From assembly GCA_029624765.1 (NCBI GenBank), contig JARSSO010000021.1, positions 1-64,000 on the forward strand: 64,000 bases of DNA, read 5' to 3'. The DNA is from Candidatus Contendibacter sp. (GTDB lineage: Bacteria > Pseudomonadota > Gammaproteobacteria > Competibacterales > Competibacteraceae). The notes beneath the pieces were generated by a model. The model was given only the letters and a program-made list of their open reading frames with translations, ran no database searches and had not been told where the DNA came from. A program made the position numbers and the translations under genes. Shown here in pieces: positions 17,085-25,810 of the stretch; positions within the stretch are counted from its first letter, which is position 1, and the number at the start of each line of letters is the position of its first letter.

Positions 17085-17297
17085 ATGACCGCCCAATACA
17101 TCGTCAACAGCGCCGGGGAGCGGGTTTCCGTGGTGCTGCCCATCGCCGAGTACGAAGCGTTGTTGAGCCACGTTCCCGAGGACGAAACCGCTTATCTGTT
17201 GCGGGAGCCAAACGGGAGCATTCTTCTACGAGCCATCGACGATATCAAGCACGGCAGAAATATCGTGGAACCGGAATTGTTACCCGATGAAGATTAA
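17085..17297 (+). CDS. Phd/YefM-like antitoxin, apparently orphan
   Basis: 70 residues. YIVNSAGERVSVVLPIAEYEALL is the Phd/YefM DNA-binding fold and the acidic C-terminus (EPELLPDED) is the usual toxin-binding tail. A GGAG ribosome site precedes ATG 17085. Only a 17-codon frame (17287-17340) overlaps its end where a RelE/YoeB toxin would be expected, so the toxin gene seems deleted. Confidence 0.65.
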   Translation: MTAQYIVNSAGERVSVVLPIAEYEALLSHVPEDETAYLLREPNGSILLRAIDDIKHGRNIVEPELLPDED

Positions 17298-17444
17298 ATT
17301 CCATATCGCGCAATGCGGCGACCACTACGACCAGCACTGATGTTTCGAGTTTGCCGCGCCTAGCCCGACGGGGCGAAAAGCCGGGTTCCCTTGCCCGGTC
17401 CGGCGCGGCTCCTTTCTACAAGGGTTAGCGTGTAGGGGCGCTTG

Positions 17445-18608
17445 ATGAGTTTGCATTTTTTGAGCTACGCCGAGACGTTCGCCGCTCTCCGGTCCCGTTA
17501 TCCCAGTTTGACCGAAGCCGAGTTGCGGATGTGGGTAGGCCACGGACATAGGGATTTAGTGGCCTTTGAAAATAAACCCGGCAATACGCGGCGCTCACGA
17601 TTAAGGAATCCGGCTTGCCGCTTCGTTTGGAGTGGTAGTGCTGTTTATAACATAAGCATTTATGCCATTTTGGATTGCTGGTTTCCCGCCAAGCATGTTC
17701 TCCGATTCATTCCTACTCGGCGTTATCTGACCTACGAACAATTAGTAGAGCGCTGGCAAAGCCGCACGTCAATAGATATCCATAAATTTATTGCTGATCG
17801 AGTGCAGGACTTCCGTAAGAAATTGGGTTATGGTTTTTTCGAATTCGGTGCATTCCATCCTTTAGGTCGGCTGGATTTACCGTTAGAGGAATATGTTTTT
17901 GCAGTGGATCAAGTGGAGAAAAAAGAAAAGGAATGGTTTATCGGCGCTACAGGGACAAGATCAATAGCCTTTCGCCCATTTCAAGATAAGGATGTTCGTT
18001 ACTTCTCTCGTTTGCCTAAATGGTCGAAACAGCAAGCCGGTTATTTGGTGCAAGGGCAGGTGCGCGTCAGTGCGAGCGGCCACTATTGCTATGACGATTC
18101 GTCGGTGGTCTTTTGTTATGCCTACTTCCCATCTTATGAAACACAACCACCAGAAGCAGACTACGCCGACCTATTTTCCCGTTTGTCTTTTCCAATAAAG
18201 CCATTGGAATTCATCGAGTTTTGTGAGCCAAGAGGGATTCCATTACCGCCTGCTTTGGTGGCTAGTGTTAAGGAAATTGCGGGAGCAAGCACTTTGCCGG
18301 AACCGACCATGGCTGTTCCGATATTGGATAACCGTCCGCCTCCCATGCCCCAGAAAACCTCCGAACATGGCAAAATGATGAGAGCGGCCCGCGCCGAAAA
18401 GAGCGGAGAAAAGGCGATCAGGGCGAAAGCTGTCGAGCTGGCAGCGGGGTTCAAGAATCGGAACCGCTCCGCTTCCAAAAAGCGAATCGCCGACTACGTT
18501 TGCGATCAATTGTTCGATGAAGCCCACAAGGCGGGGGTGCTTACCAGTAGGGAAAATGCGCCCGATACGATTGGGCGCTGGCTTTCCAAAGGCCAAACAG
18601 GCGCTTAG
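17445..18608 (+). CDS. Uncharacterised 387-aa protein of the integrative element
   Basis: No known domain recognised. The first 60 residues (AALRSRYPSLTEAELRMWVGHG) look helical. The middle is rich in aromatics and beta-like (GYGFFEFGAFHPLGRLDLPL). The C-terminus (about 315-387) is basic and helical (AVELAAGFKNRNRSASKKRI), ending DTIGRWLSKGQ, like the C-terminal segment found in some plasmid or element proteins. ATG 17445 follows a TTG in frame. Codon use and base composition are somewhat more AT-rich than the replication genes. It lies between toxin-antitoxin genes and alpA, so accessory (possibly defence) cargo. Confidence 0.7.
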   Translation: MSLHFLSYAETFAALRSRYPSLTEAELRMWVGHGHRDLVAFENKPGNTRRSRLRNPACRFVWSGSAVYNISIYAILDCWFPAKHVLRFIPTRRYLTYEQLVERWQSRTSIDIHKFIADRVQDFRKKLGYGFFEFGAFHPLGRLDLPLEEYVFAVDQVEKKEKEWFIGATGTRSIAFRPFQDKDVRYFSRLPKWSKQQAGYLVQGQVRVSASGHYCYDDSSVVFCYAYFPSYETQPPEADYADLFSRLSFPIKPLEFIEFCEPRGIPLPPALVASVKEIAGASTLPEPTMAVPILDNRPPPMPQKTSEHGKMMRAARAEKSGEKAIRAKAVELAAGFKNRNRSASKKRIADYVCDQLFDEAHKAGVLTSRENAPDTIGRWLSKGQTGA

Positions 18609-18732
18609 CTGTTCCGATACGGGCCTACTTGTGTAGGCCCATGCGTCTACACCAGTAGGCGCAGATTAGCCTCTTCATTCCGGGTTACCTTGGCAACGCT
18701 TGAATATCCAAGCATTACCGAGGTACTTATCC

Positions 18733-18951
18733 ATGCTCACCCAATCAGCAATAACCTCTCCCGTCCCCGACACCAGCGGCCTTGTCCGCTTCCACATCGT
18801 CAAGGATTTGACCGGCCTTTCCCGCAGCACGATTGACCGGCTGGAACGCGCCGGCTCGTTTCCAAAAAGGGTTTTGATTTCCGCAAACGCTGTCGGTTGG
18901 CGCCGTTCGGAAATCTTGAGTTGGGCTCAATCGCGGGCGGCACGGCAATGA
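18733..18951 (+). CDS. AlpA-family excisionase/transcription regulator
   Basis: 72 residues. RFHIVKDLTGLSRSTIDRLE and FPKRVLISANAVGWRRSEI form the winged-helix DNA-binding fold of AlpA/prophage CP4-57 regulators. In P4-like elements AlpA promotes integrase expression and excision. ATG 18733 is preferred to an upstream start at 18700, giving normal AlpA length. It overlaps the next small gene by 4 bases. Confidence 0.85.
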   Translation: MLTQSAITSPVPDTSGLVRFHIVKDLTGLSRSTIDRLERAGSFPKRVLISANAVGWRRSEILSWAQSRAARQ

Positions 18952-19082
18952 TCGTTGTCCCAGCCAGCTTCATTCACGATTTAGGCGTCATCGCCACCAT
19001 CTTGCGGGATGACGGCGATTCTCAACGCGCCCTGCAACTCCTAGAAATCCTTTTGGAAATGCTGGAGGCTGACGCCGATTGA
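18948..19082 (+). CDS. Small helical protein (44 aa) coupled to alpA
   Basis: ATG overlaps the alpA stop (ATGA). The protein is short and helical (QRALQLLEILLEMLEADAD) and similar small genes often follow AlpA in integrative elements. I assign no function. The overlap and acidic, leucine-rich helix support that it is translated. Confidence 0.5.
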   Translation: MIVVPASFIHDLGVIATILRDDGDSQRALQLLEILLEMLEADAD

Positions 19083-19147
19083 CCGGGCCAGTCTTCCATT
19101 TTACCGGCGCGATGCCGGTCTGTGTTTCTCATTTGGAGTGTCATTCC

Positions 19148-19804
19148 ATGTCTTATGACTATTCGATCTCGACCACGAAATCATCCGTATCGGCTGGAAC
19201 CTATCCCGCCGTTGTCGTCGGCTTTATCGGACTCGGCAAACAAACCAATCCCCATTACCCGACCAAACCGCCGTCGCTGAAATTCGTCCTGCAATATCGG
19301 CTGCCCTTGTCGGAAGGCGGCTCCACGACCTGGACCAAAACCTACTCGGCGACGTGGGGGCCGAAAGCAGCTTTCTTCAAGGACTGCGTGAATTTGTTCA
19401 CCGGCGACGAGATAAAAAGCGGAATGCTAAACCCAACCGCTTTGATCGGGCGCCCGGCGCAGTTGGTGTTCAACACGGTGCCGCAAGAGGATGGCGAGAA
19501 AACCGCGCTGATCGCGGTCATGGCCTTGCCGAAGACGCTCGCCAACGCCGAAGTGGTCAAGGCGCTACGGGCGGAAGGGACATTTAGCGTGGATGCCGCC
19601 AAGGGCGAACGACCGGTGGCGGACGTGCTGGCGACGTTGCCCGACTGGCTCAAGGATATGATCGCGGCTTGTCCGGCGACGGCTCCCGCACCGGTTCAAC
19701 CCCCACCGTCCAACTCGCCGACCTTGGCGATGATGCAGGCGGCGAACCGACCCGCCGCCGCACCGGAGGAGTTGAACGACTCCCTGGATGATTTGAACTG
19801 GTAA
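19148..19804 (+). CDS. Element replication protein, probably ssDNA-binding
   Basis: 218 residues. The N-terminal half (SISTTKSSVSAGTYPAVVVG, KFVLQYRLPL) looks like a beta-barrel. After a Pro-rich linker the C-terminus is acidic and ends DDSLDDLNW-like (LNDSLDDLNW), reminiscent of the acidic tip of SSB proteins that recruits partners. It directly precedes the primase-helicase and polymerase genes. Role in coating replication intermediates is inferred from layout and tail, not from a recognised family. Confidence 0.55.
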   Translation: MSYDYSISTTKSSVSAGTYPAVVVGFIGLGKQTNPHYPTKPPSLKFVLQYRLPLSEGGSTTWTKTYSATWGPKAAFFKDCVNLFTGDEIKSGMLNPTALIGRPAQLVFNTVPQEDGEKTALIAVMALPKTLANAEVVKALRAEGTFSVDAAKGERPVADVLATLPDWLKDMIAACPATAPAPVQPPPSNSPTLAMMQAANRPAAAPEELNDSLDDLNW

Positions 19805-19865
19805 GCCCGCCGATCCCGCCGCGTATCCCTGCCCGGATGCGCGGTGTTTTAGTCTCGGAGTTTCG

Positions 19866-22277
19866 ATGGACAGTTACAATATTTCGATTCAAGGCGGCAA
19901 GTTACGCGAGTGCATGGCCGGCGTCAACCTACCTTGGCCGGGTAGTGCCGATCCCCCATTGGACGGCGAAGTCCACCGCTTCACTGATCCGGAGTCATCC
20001 AGCCGACCCGACAAAAACAGCGCGGCCTGGATCGTCGGCCATACCCTGCCGGATGGGGTTCGGGTGGCGCATTTCGGCTCATGGCGGCGAGAGGCTGGTC
20101 CCTGGACCTGGTGCGAGGCCGATGAGTTGTCCGCCGAACAGCAAGCCGAACTCGACCGGCTCAAAGCCGAAGCGGAGCGAGAACGAGAGCGACGCCACGC
20201 CCAAGCTCGCATCGAAGCCATCCGGCTGTGGGATGCCGCGACGCCGGTGAAGCATCGAGAGCACCCCTATCTGACCCGCAAGCAGGTGGACGGGCAAGCG
20301 GTGGTTCGAATGACCGCCGAAGCCGTGTTGTTGGTGCCTCTACGGGATACCGCCGGCGATCTCCATACCCTGATCCGGATTTGGCCGGACGGGACCAAGC
20401 GGTTGCTGGAAGACGGCGACCCGCGCGGCCATTTCTGCCGTATCGGCCCGAAACCGGCCGGCAAAATCTGGCTGGCCGAAGGCATCGGCACGGCGTTGAC
20501 GGTGGCGGCGGCGACCGGACAAGCCACGGTCTGTTGCGGCGATGCCAGCAACCTGCCGAGGGTGGCGCGAGCGTTGCGCGCCAAATATCCCGACATGGAA
20601 TTGGTCATCGCCGCCGACCACGACGACAAGGGCGCCCAGGGCGCGGCGGCGGCGCTGCTCGCGGCCGGGCCACCGGCTCGCGTCATGACCCCGCCCGCCC
20701 AGGAAGGCGGTGGAACCGATTGGAACGATGTGCATGTGGCCGAAGGTCTGGACGTGGTCCAGCGGCATTTGCTGGGCGAAGAGGCCGCGCCCGTCGCGAC
20801 CGTCGAATGGCCCGACCCGATACCGCTGCCGGTCGATCTCCCGCCGGTCGAAGCGTTCCCACTGGCCTTGTTGCCGGACGCATTCCGTCCCTGGATCGCC
20901 GATATCGCCGACCGCCTGCAATGCCCCCCGGATTTCCCCGCCATCGGCGCCCTGGTGGCGCTGGCCGGTCTGGTCGGGCGGCGGGTCGGGATTCGACCGA
21001 AACGACAGGATGACTGGACGGTGGTCCCGAACCTCTGGGGGTTGGTGGTCGGGCGCCCCGGCCTGCTGAAGTCGCCGGCGCTGGCCGAGGCCATGAAACC
21101 CGTGCATCGGCTGGAACGGCTCGCGGCCGCAGCCTTCAAGGCGGCGCAACTGGAAGCGGACGCCCTGGCCGAGGTGCGGGCGCAACAAGCGCAACTCAAC
21201 AAAGCCAAGGTCCGGGAGTTGCTCAAGAACGGCGCCAGTCCTCCCGAAATCGTCGCCCTAGTCTACGCTGCCGAGGACAAGGGACCAATCCGGCGGCGCT
21301 ATGTGGTCAACGACAGTTCGGTGGAAAAGCTGGGCGAGCTACTCAACGAGAATCCCACCGGCTTGCTGGTGTTCCGCGATGAGCTGCTCGGACTGCTGAG
21401 CGCCCTGGATCGCGACGGGCAGGAGGGCGCGCGCCAGTTCTACTTGGAAGCGTGGAACGGTACCGGCCGGTTCTGCTACGACCGCATCGGGCGGGGAACC
21501 GTGGACATTGCCGCCTGTTGTTTGTCAATCTTGGGTAGCATCCAGCCCGGACCGCTGGAAACCTACCTTGCCACCGCGCCCGACGACGGGCTGATGCAAC
21601 GCTTTCAACTGGCGGTCTGGCCGGACCCACCGCCGAACTGGACGAACGTGGATCGCTGGCCGGACAAAGCCGCCAAGGAAGCGGCATGGCAGGCGTTCGA
21701 GCGGCTGGATACCCTGGCGGGTCTGGCCATCGGCGCCACCCCCGGCGACGAGAGCGAAGTGCCGTATCTGCGCTTCGACGAGGCCGCGCAACGGGAATTC
21801 GACGACTGGCGGAAGGACCTGGAACACCGGCTGCGCGCCGACGACCTGCACCCGGTGATGGAAACGGTACTCGCCAAGCATCGCAGTCTGGTGCCGTCGC
21901 TGGCCTTGCTGATCCACGTCGCCGACGCCCCGGATGGCGGTCCGGTGTCCCATGCCGCCCTGCTCAAGGCCTGTGCCTGGACGGAATATCTCGAAAGCCA
22001 CGCCAGGCGCATCTATGCCGCGCACCGCACGACCGCCACGACCGCCGCCATCGCCCTGGCCAAGCGGTTGCGGGAGCGAGCATTGCCCGATCCATTCGGC
22101 CTGCGCGAAGTGTACCTGAAGGGCTGGAGCCGGCTGGATAGTCCGGAGAAGGCCAAGGCCGCCGCCGAAGTGCTGGTCGATCACCACTGGTTGCGGGCAA
22201 GGACCGAACCCCCCGGCCCGATGGGCGGGCGCCCGAAGACCCAGTACACTCTCAATCCCAAGGCAATGCAGTCATGA
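19866..22277 (+). CDS. Toprim primase / DUF3987 helicase-like replication protein
   Basis: 803 residues. An N-terminal primase-like part includes HPYLTRKQ. A Toprim domain has WLAEGIGTALT (catalytic Glu, about 204) and IAADHDDKG (DxD, about 248). A DUF3987 ATPase-like region (about 330-780) has VVGRPGLLKSPAL as Walker A-like loop. A C-terminal winged-helix-like segment contains LVDHHWLRARTEPPG. It would prime and unwind the element during replication. Its stop overlaps the start of the polymerase gene, indicating coupled expression. Confidence 0.85.
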   Translation: MDSYNISIQGGKLRECMAGVNLPWPGSADPPLDGEVHRFTDPESSSRPDKNSAAWIVGHTLPDGVRVAHFGSWRREAGPWTWCEADELSAEQQAELDRLKAEAERERERRHAQARIEAIRLWDAATPVKHREHPYLTRKQVDGQAVVRMTAEAVLLVPLRDTAGDLHTLIRIWPDGTKRLLEDGDPRGHFCRIGPKPAGKIWLAEGIGTALTVAAATGQATVCCGDASNLPRVARALRAKYPDMELVIAADHDDKGAQGAAAALLAAGPPARVMTPPAQEGGGTDWNDVHVAEGLDVVQRHLLGEEAAPVATVEWPDPIPLPVDLPPVEAFPLALLPDAFRPWIADIADRLQCPPDFPAIGALVALAGLVGRRVGIRPKRQDDWTVVPNLWGLVVGRPGLLKSPALAEAMKPVHRLERLAAAAFKAAQLEADALAEVRAQQAQLNKAKVRELLKNGASPPEIVALVYAAEDKGPIRRRYVVNDSSVEKLGELLNENPTGLLVFRDELLGLLSALDRDGQEGARQFYLEAWNGTGRFCYDRIGRGTVDIAACCLSILGSIQPGPLETYLATAPDDGLMQRFQLAVWPDPPPNWTNVDRWPDKAAKEAAWQAFERLDTLAGLAIGATPGDESEVPYLRFDEAAQREFDDWRKDLEHRLRADDLHPVMETVLAKHRSLVPSLALLIHVADAPDGGPVSHAALLKACAWTEYLESHARRIYAAHRTTATTAAIALAKRLRERALPDPFGLREVYLKGWSRLDSPEKAKAAAEVLVDHHWLRARTEPPGPMGGRPKTQYTLNPKAMQS

Positions 22278-24757
22278 GCCGCTATCTCGACCGCTTCGCC
22301 ATTTCCGGTAACCTTACCCGGCCAAACCTACAAAACCCACAAAACCGACTTGACAGGGTTCCGATCACGGCGAAGGCCGAACCTGCAAAACCTACAGAAC
22401 CGACAAAACCGGGTTTTGCTGGTTTTGATGGTTCCATACCGGGGACTTTCCCGGAATATTGCCCAGACGCTGCGACGCCGCACTATTCAGCGGTTTCGGT
22501 AGCGCTGGCCGGGAAGGAATACCTGCTCGAACCGACCGTGCCGCTGACCCTGGCCGAAGTGCGGGAGCGAATGACCACCTATGCCGAACGGCATGGGCTG
22601 GCGCTGGGACCGGTGTTCGGTCTGATCGAGAAGACCGACGAGACCGGCAACCGCTGGCGCGTCGGCGACGTACCGCCGGACCCGACCGGTGCTTGTCCGC
22701 AGTGTAACGGCGTCCGTTTTTGGTATGACGGCGACGGCTGGCGGTGCGGCGACTGCGCGCCGGAACCGCCGGGCTATCGGCAGCGGACCGGCGCGGCCTT
22801 CGTCCTGATCGCCCGCCCCGCGAGCATCCAAGCAGAGGTTTTACGAGACATGGGCATCGAGGTCTATCGCCGCCGGCCGATTGCCGGTCCACCCACCGAA
22901 GCCGGGACGGGAGAAACGCCGGATTTCGCGCTGTCAGTGCAATCCGGCCCGACCGCCGCCTCCGGAGCCGGCGAGCTGTTGCGACGGTTCGGGTATGCGG
23001 TGCGCTATCTCCGGGAACCGGAAGCCGCGCGGCGGGCCATCGCCAACCTGCTCGAAGCCCGCCACCAGCGGCTCGGGCTGGACGTGGAAACCATGAGCCT
23101 GCCAGCCTACCGGCTGGACGCCAAGGCCGGACTGGACCCGTACAAGGGCACGATTCGCTTATGCCAAATCGCGGACCCGTCCGGGACGGTCTACGTCTTC
23201 GATCTCCTTCACCTGCCGCCGGAACTTCTGGTACCGCTGATGGCGATTCCGCTGATCGCGCACAACGCGACGTTTGAATATCGATTCCTCAAGCGGCTGA
23301 ATCTGGTCCCCGACCGGCTGCATGATTCCATGCTGCTGTCCCGTGTCGCGACCGGACACTGCCTGTCGCTGGCGGACGCCGCTCAGGGCGCGCTCGGGTT
23401 GACCATCGACAAGACCTTGCAGGCATCGGCCTGGCACACCCCGGACCTGTCGCCGGCCCAGGTGGACTATGCCGCCCTGGATGCGGTGCTGGCGCTGAGA
23501 TTATGGGACGGCTACGGTCCCGCCATCCGGGCCACGGGCCAAGGCGAGGCTTATAAGCGCTTCGCCCGAGCTATTCCTGCCGTCGCCCAGCAGATGTTGG
23601 ACGGGATTCCCTTCGATGCCGCCAGCCATCGCCGGCTGGCGGACGGCTGGCGGGCGGAGGTCGAACCGCTGCGGGCGCGACTGGCAGCCGATCTCGGCCA
23701 AATCAATCCGGATTCCGGTCCGCAGTTGGGCGCGTGGCTGGAAAAGACCCTGGATGCCCGGACCTTGAAGGCGTGGCCCAAGACCTCGGCCGGACAACTC
23801 AAGACCGATGCCGAGGTTATCGCCAGCATCGACCACCCGGCCATCCGCACCTTGCAACGCTACAAGGTGCTGGCAAAGAACATCAGTACCTACGGCGAGG
23901 GTTATGCTGCGCATATCCACCCGCTGACCGGGCGCATCCACGCGGATTTTCAGATTGCCGGCACGCGGGGCGGGCGGTTCCGCTGCCGGAACCCGAACGT
24001 CCAGAATCCCCCGCGCGACTCGGCCTTCCGTTCCCTGTTCAAGGCCCCGGAAGGCTATCAATTGGTGGTGGCGGATTACAGCCAAGTCGAGTTGCGTATC
24101 GCGGCCATTTTGGCGAACGACAAGGTGATGCTGGACGCCTACGCCCGTGGTGACGATCTGCACCGCAAGACCGCCGCCACCGTCGCCGGCATCGCCGAGG
24201 CCGAGGTGAGCAAGCCGCAACGGCAACTGGCCAAGGCCTGCAACTTCGGGTTGATCTACGGCATGGGCGCCCGAGGGTTGGCCGCCTACGCCAGCAGTTC
24301 CTACGGGGTGAACATGGCTCTGGAACAAGCCGAGCAGGCGCGGAGAGCGTTTTTCGCCACCTATTCCGGAATCGCCCTGTGGCACGCCAAGACCAAGGTC
24401 AGAGGCAGCAGGGATGCCACGGTGCGGACCGTGGGCGGGTTGGTGCGAGACTTCAGCCGCGAGCCGAGAGGCTGGCAGTTCACCGAGGCGTTGAACACGC
24501 CGGTGCAAGGGTCGGGCGCGGAATGCCTGCTGGAAACCCTGATCCGACTGCCGGCCGCTCTGGCGGGGCTGGATGCCAAGCTGATCCATCACGTGCATGA
24601 CGAGGTGATTCTGGAAGTCGCCGACCGGGACGTGGAAGCCGCCAAGATCGCCTTGGCCGAGGCCATGACCGAAGGATTCAAGGCCTTGTTCCCGGACGCC
24701 GACATGCCGGGACTGGTCGAGGCGCACGCCGGACCGGATTGGGCGAGCGCCAAGTGA
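22274..24757 (+). CDS. Family A DNA polymerase with 3'-5' exonuclease
   Basis: 827 residues. An N-terminal zinc ribbon (CPQC...CGDC, from about residue 141) is followed by an exonuclease domain with LGLDVETMS (about 267) and IAHNATFE. The polymerase domain has motif A VVADYSQVELR (about 600), motif B RQLAKACNFGLIYGMG (about 650) and motif C LIHHVHDEV (about 773). All catalytic residues look intact. It lacks the 5'-nuclease domain of cellular Pol I, like phage and element enzymes. ATG 22274 overlaps the primase stop. Confidence 0.92.
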   Translation: MSRYLDRFAISGNLTRPNLQNPQNRLDRVPITAKAEPAKPTEPTKPGFAGFDGSIPGTFPEYCPDAATPHYSAVSVALAGKEYLLEPTVPLTLAEVRERMTTYAERHGLALGPVFGLIEKTDETGNRWRVGDVPPDPTGACPQCNGVRFWYDGDGWRCGDCAPEPPGYRQRTGAAFVLIARPASIQAEVLRDMGIEVYRRRPIAGPPTEAGTGETPDFALSVQSGPTAASGAGELLRRFGYAVRYLREPEAARRAIANLLEARHQRLGLDVETMSLPAYRLDAKAGLDPYKGTIRLCQIADPSGTVYVFDLLHLPPELLVPLMAIPLIAHNATFEYRFLKRLNLVPDRLHDSMLLSRVATGHCLSLADAAQGALGLTIDKTLQASAWHTPDLSPAQVDYAALDAVLALRLWDGYGPAIRATGQGEAYKRFARAIPAVAQQMLDGIPFDAASHRRLADGWRAEVEPLRARLAADLGQINPDSGPQLGAWLEKTLDARTLKAWPKTSAGQLKTDAEVIASIDHPAIRTLQRYKVLAKNISTYGEGYAAHIHPLTGRIHADFQIAGTRGGRFRCRNPNVQNPPRDSAFRSLFKAPEGYQLVVADYSQVELRIAAILANDKVMLDAYARGDDLHRKTAATVAGIAEAEVSKPQRQLAKACNFGLIYGMGARGLAAYASSSYGVNMALEQAEQARRAFFATYSGIALWHAKTKVRGSRDATVRTVGGLVRDFSREPRGWQFTEALNTPVQGSGAECLLETLIRLPAALAGLDAKLIHHVHDEVILEVADRDVEAAKIALAEAMTEGFKALFPDADMPGLVEAHAGPDWASAK

Positions 24758-24940
24758 AGAGGCGGCAAGCAGCGATGGCCTACGAGGCTGCGGCTAAGCA
24801 GCCCGGTGACGCTGGTTGCCATGGTGCAAGTCGGCATTGAATCCCGGCAGGTACAGGTTAGGTTGGCTATGCTCAATCAAATTGCGGGATATGCGACAGC
24901 GAGAAAATCGCGGATAAATAAGCATAACCGGGAGAAGAAC

Positions 24941-25810
24941 ATGGACCAAAAAACCCAACTGTTCGAGACCGAGGGAGCCCGTTCCCTTCTGGATCAACTG
25001 CTGGAAGACTCCCGGCTATACACCCAGAGCACGGACTACAAGGCACTGCTGGATTTCGTCATTCGGTTACGAAACTTCGCCCCGTTCAACGCTATGTTGC
25101 TGCACGTCCAGAAGCCGGGGCTGAGCTACGCTGCGTCGGCGCGGGACTGGCGCCAGCGGTTTGGCCGTTCCATCAAGGAGGGAGCCCGTCCGCTGTTGAT
25201 CCTCCAGCCGTTCGGCCCGGTGGCCCTGGTTTACGATGTACTGGATACCGAAGGCAGGCCACTACCGGAAGATGTGGCCTCCTTTGTTGCGAGCGGCGGC
25301 ATCGGCGAACAGTCGCTCGCGACCTTTCGGCGGCGGATGAGCAAAAAGGGCATCGAATGGTGTTGGGTCGATGCGGGGGACCAGAAGGCCGGTTCCATCC
25401 GCGTCTTCAAGCGCCCGCTCACTGAGAAAGAAACTACGCAGTACCGGATGCACATTAACCGCAACCACGATCCCAACGTGCAATTTGTCACGCTGGCGCA
25501 TGAACTGGGGCACCTGTTTCTGGGCCATTTGGGGCAAGACAAGGCGCTGAACATTCCCCAGCGACCCAAGCCCGACCACGCCCAGGAAGAACTCGAAGCC
25601 GAATCGGTCGCCTATCTCGTGTGCGCCCGCAACGGGGTTTCATCGAAATCCCAGACCTACCTGGCGCACTACGTCGAAAAGAACACCACGGTCGAACAGA
25701 TTGACCTCTACCAAGTCATGCGTGCCGCCGGGCAGGTGGAAAGCCTGCTGGGACTGACCGCGCACCGCCCACCCACCGATATGATCAATAATATCTGGTT
25801 AGCGGAATGA
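24941..25810 (+). CDS. ArdC-like / ImmA-IrrE-type zinc metallopeptidase
   Basis: 289 residues from ATG 24941 (GGGAGAAGAAC ribosome site); an earlier start at 24806 would add an atypical segment. LAHELGHLFLGH is the HExxH zinc site, with EELEAESVAYLV as the third-ligand helix. NAMLLHVQKPG and AARDW-like ASARDWRQR match the N-terminal part of ArdC/DUF1738-type proteins. These are anti-restriction or phage-response peptidases on mobile elements. Its stop overlaps the start of the nuclease-RecQ gene (ATGA), so it may act with that pair. Confidence 0.8.
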   Translation: MDQKTQLFETEGARSLLDQLLEDSRLYTQSTDYKALLDFVIRLRNFAPFNAMLLHVQKPGLSYAASARDWRQRFGRSIKEGARPLLILQPFGPVALVYDVLDTEGRPLPEDVASFVASGGIGEQSLATFRRRMSKKGIEWCWVDAGDQKAGSIRVFKRPLTEKETTQYRMHINRNHDPNVQFVTLAHELGHLFLGHLGQDKALNIPQRPKPDHAQEELEAESVAYLVCARNGVSSKSQTYLAHYVEKNTTVEQIDLYQVMRAAGQVESLLGLTAHRPPTDMINNIWLAE

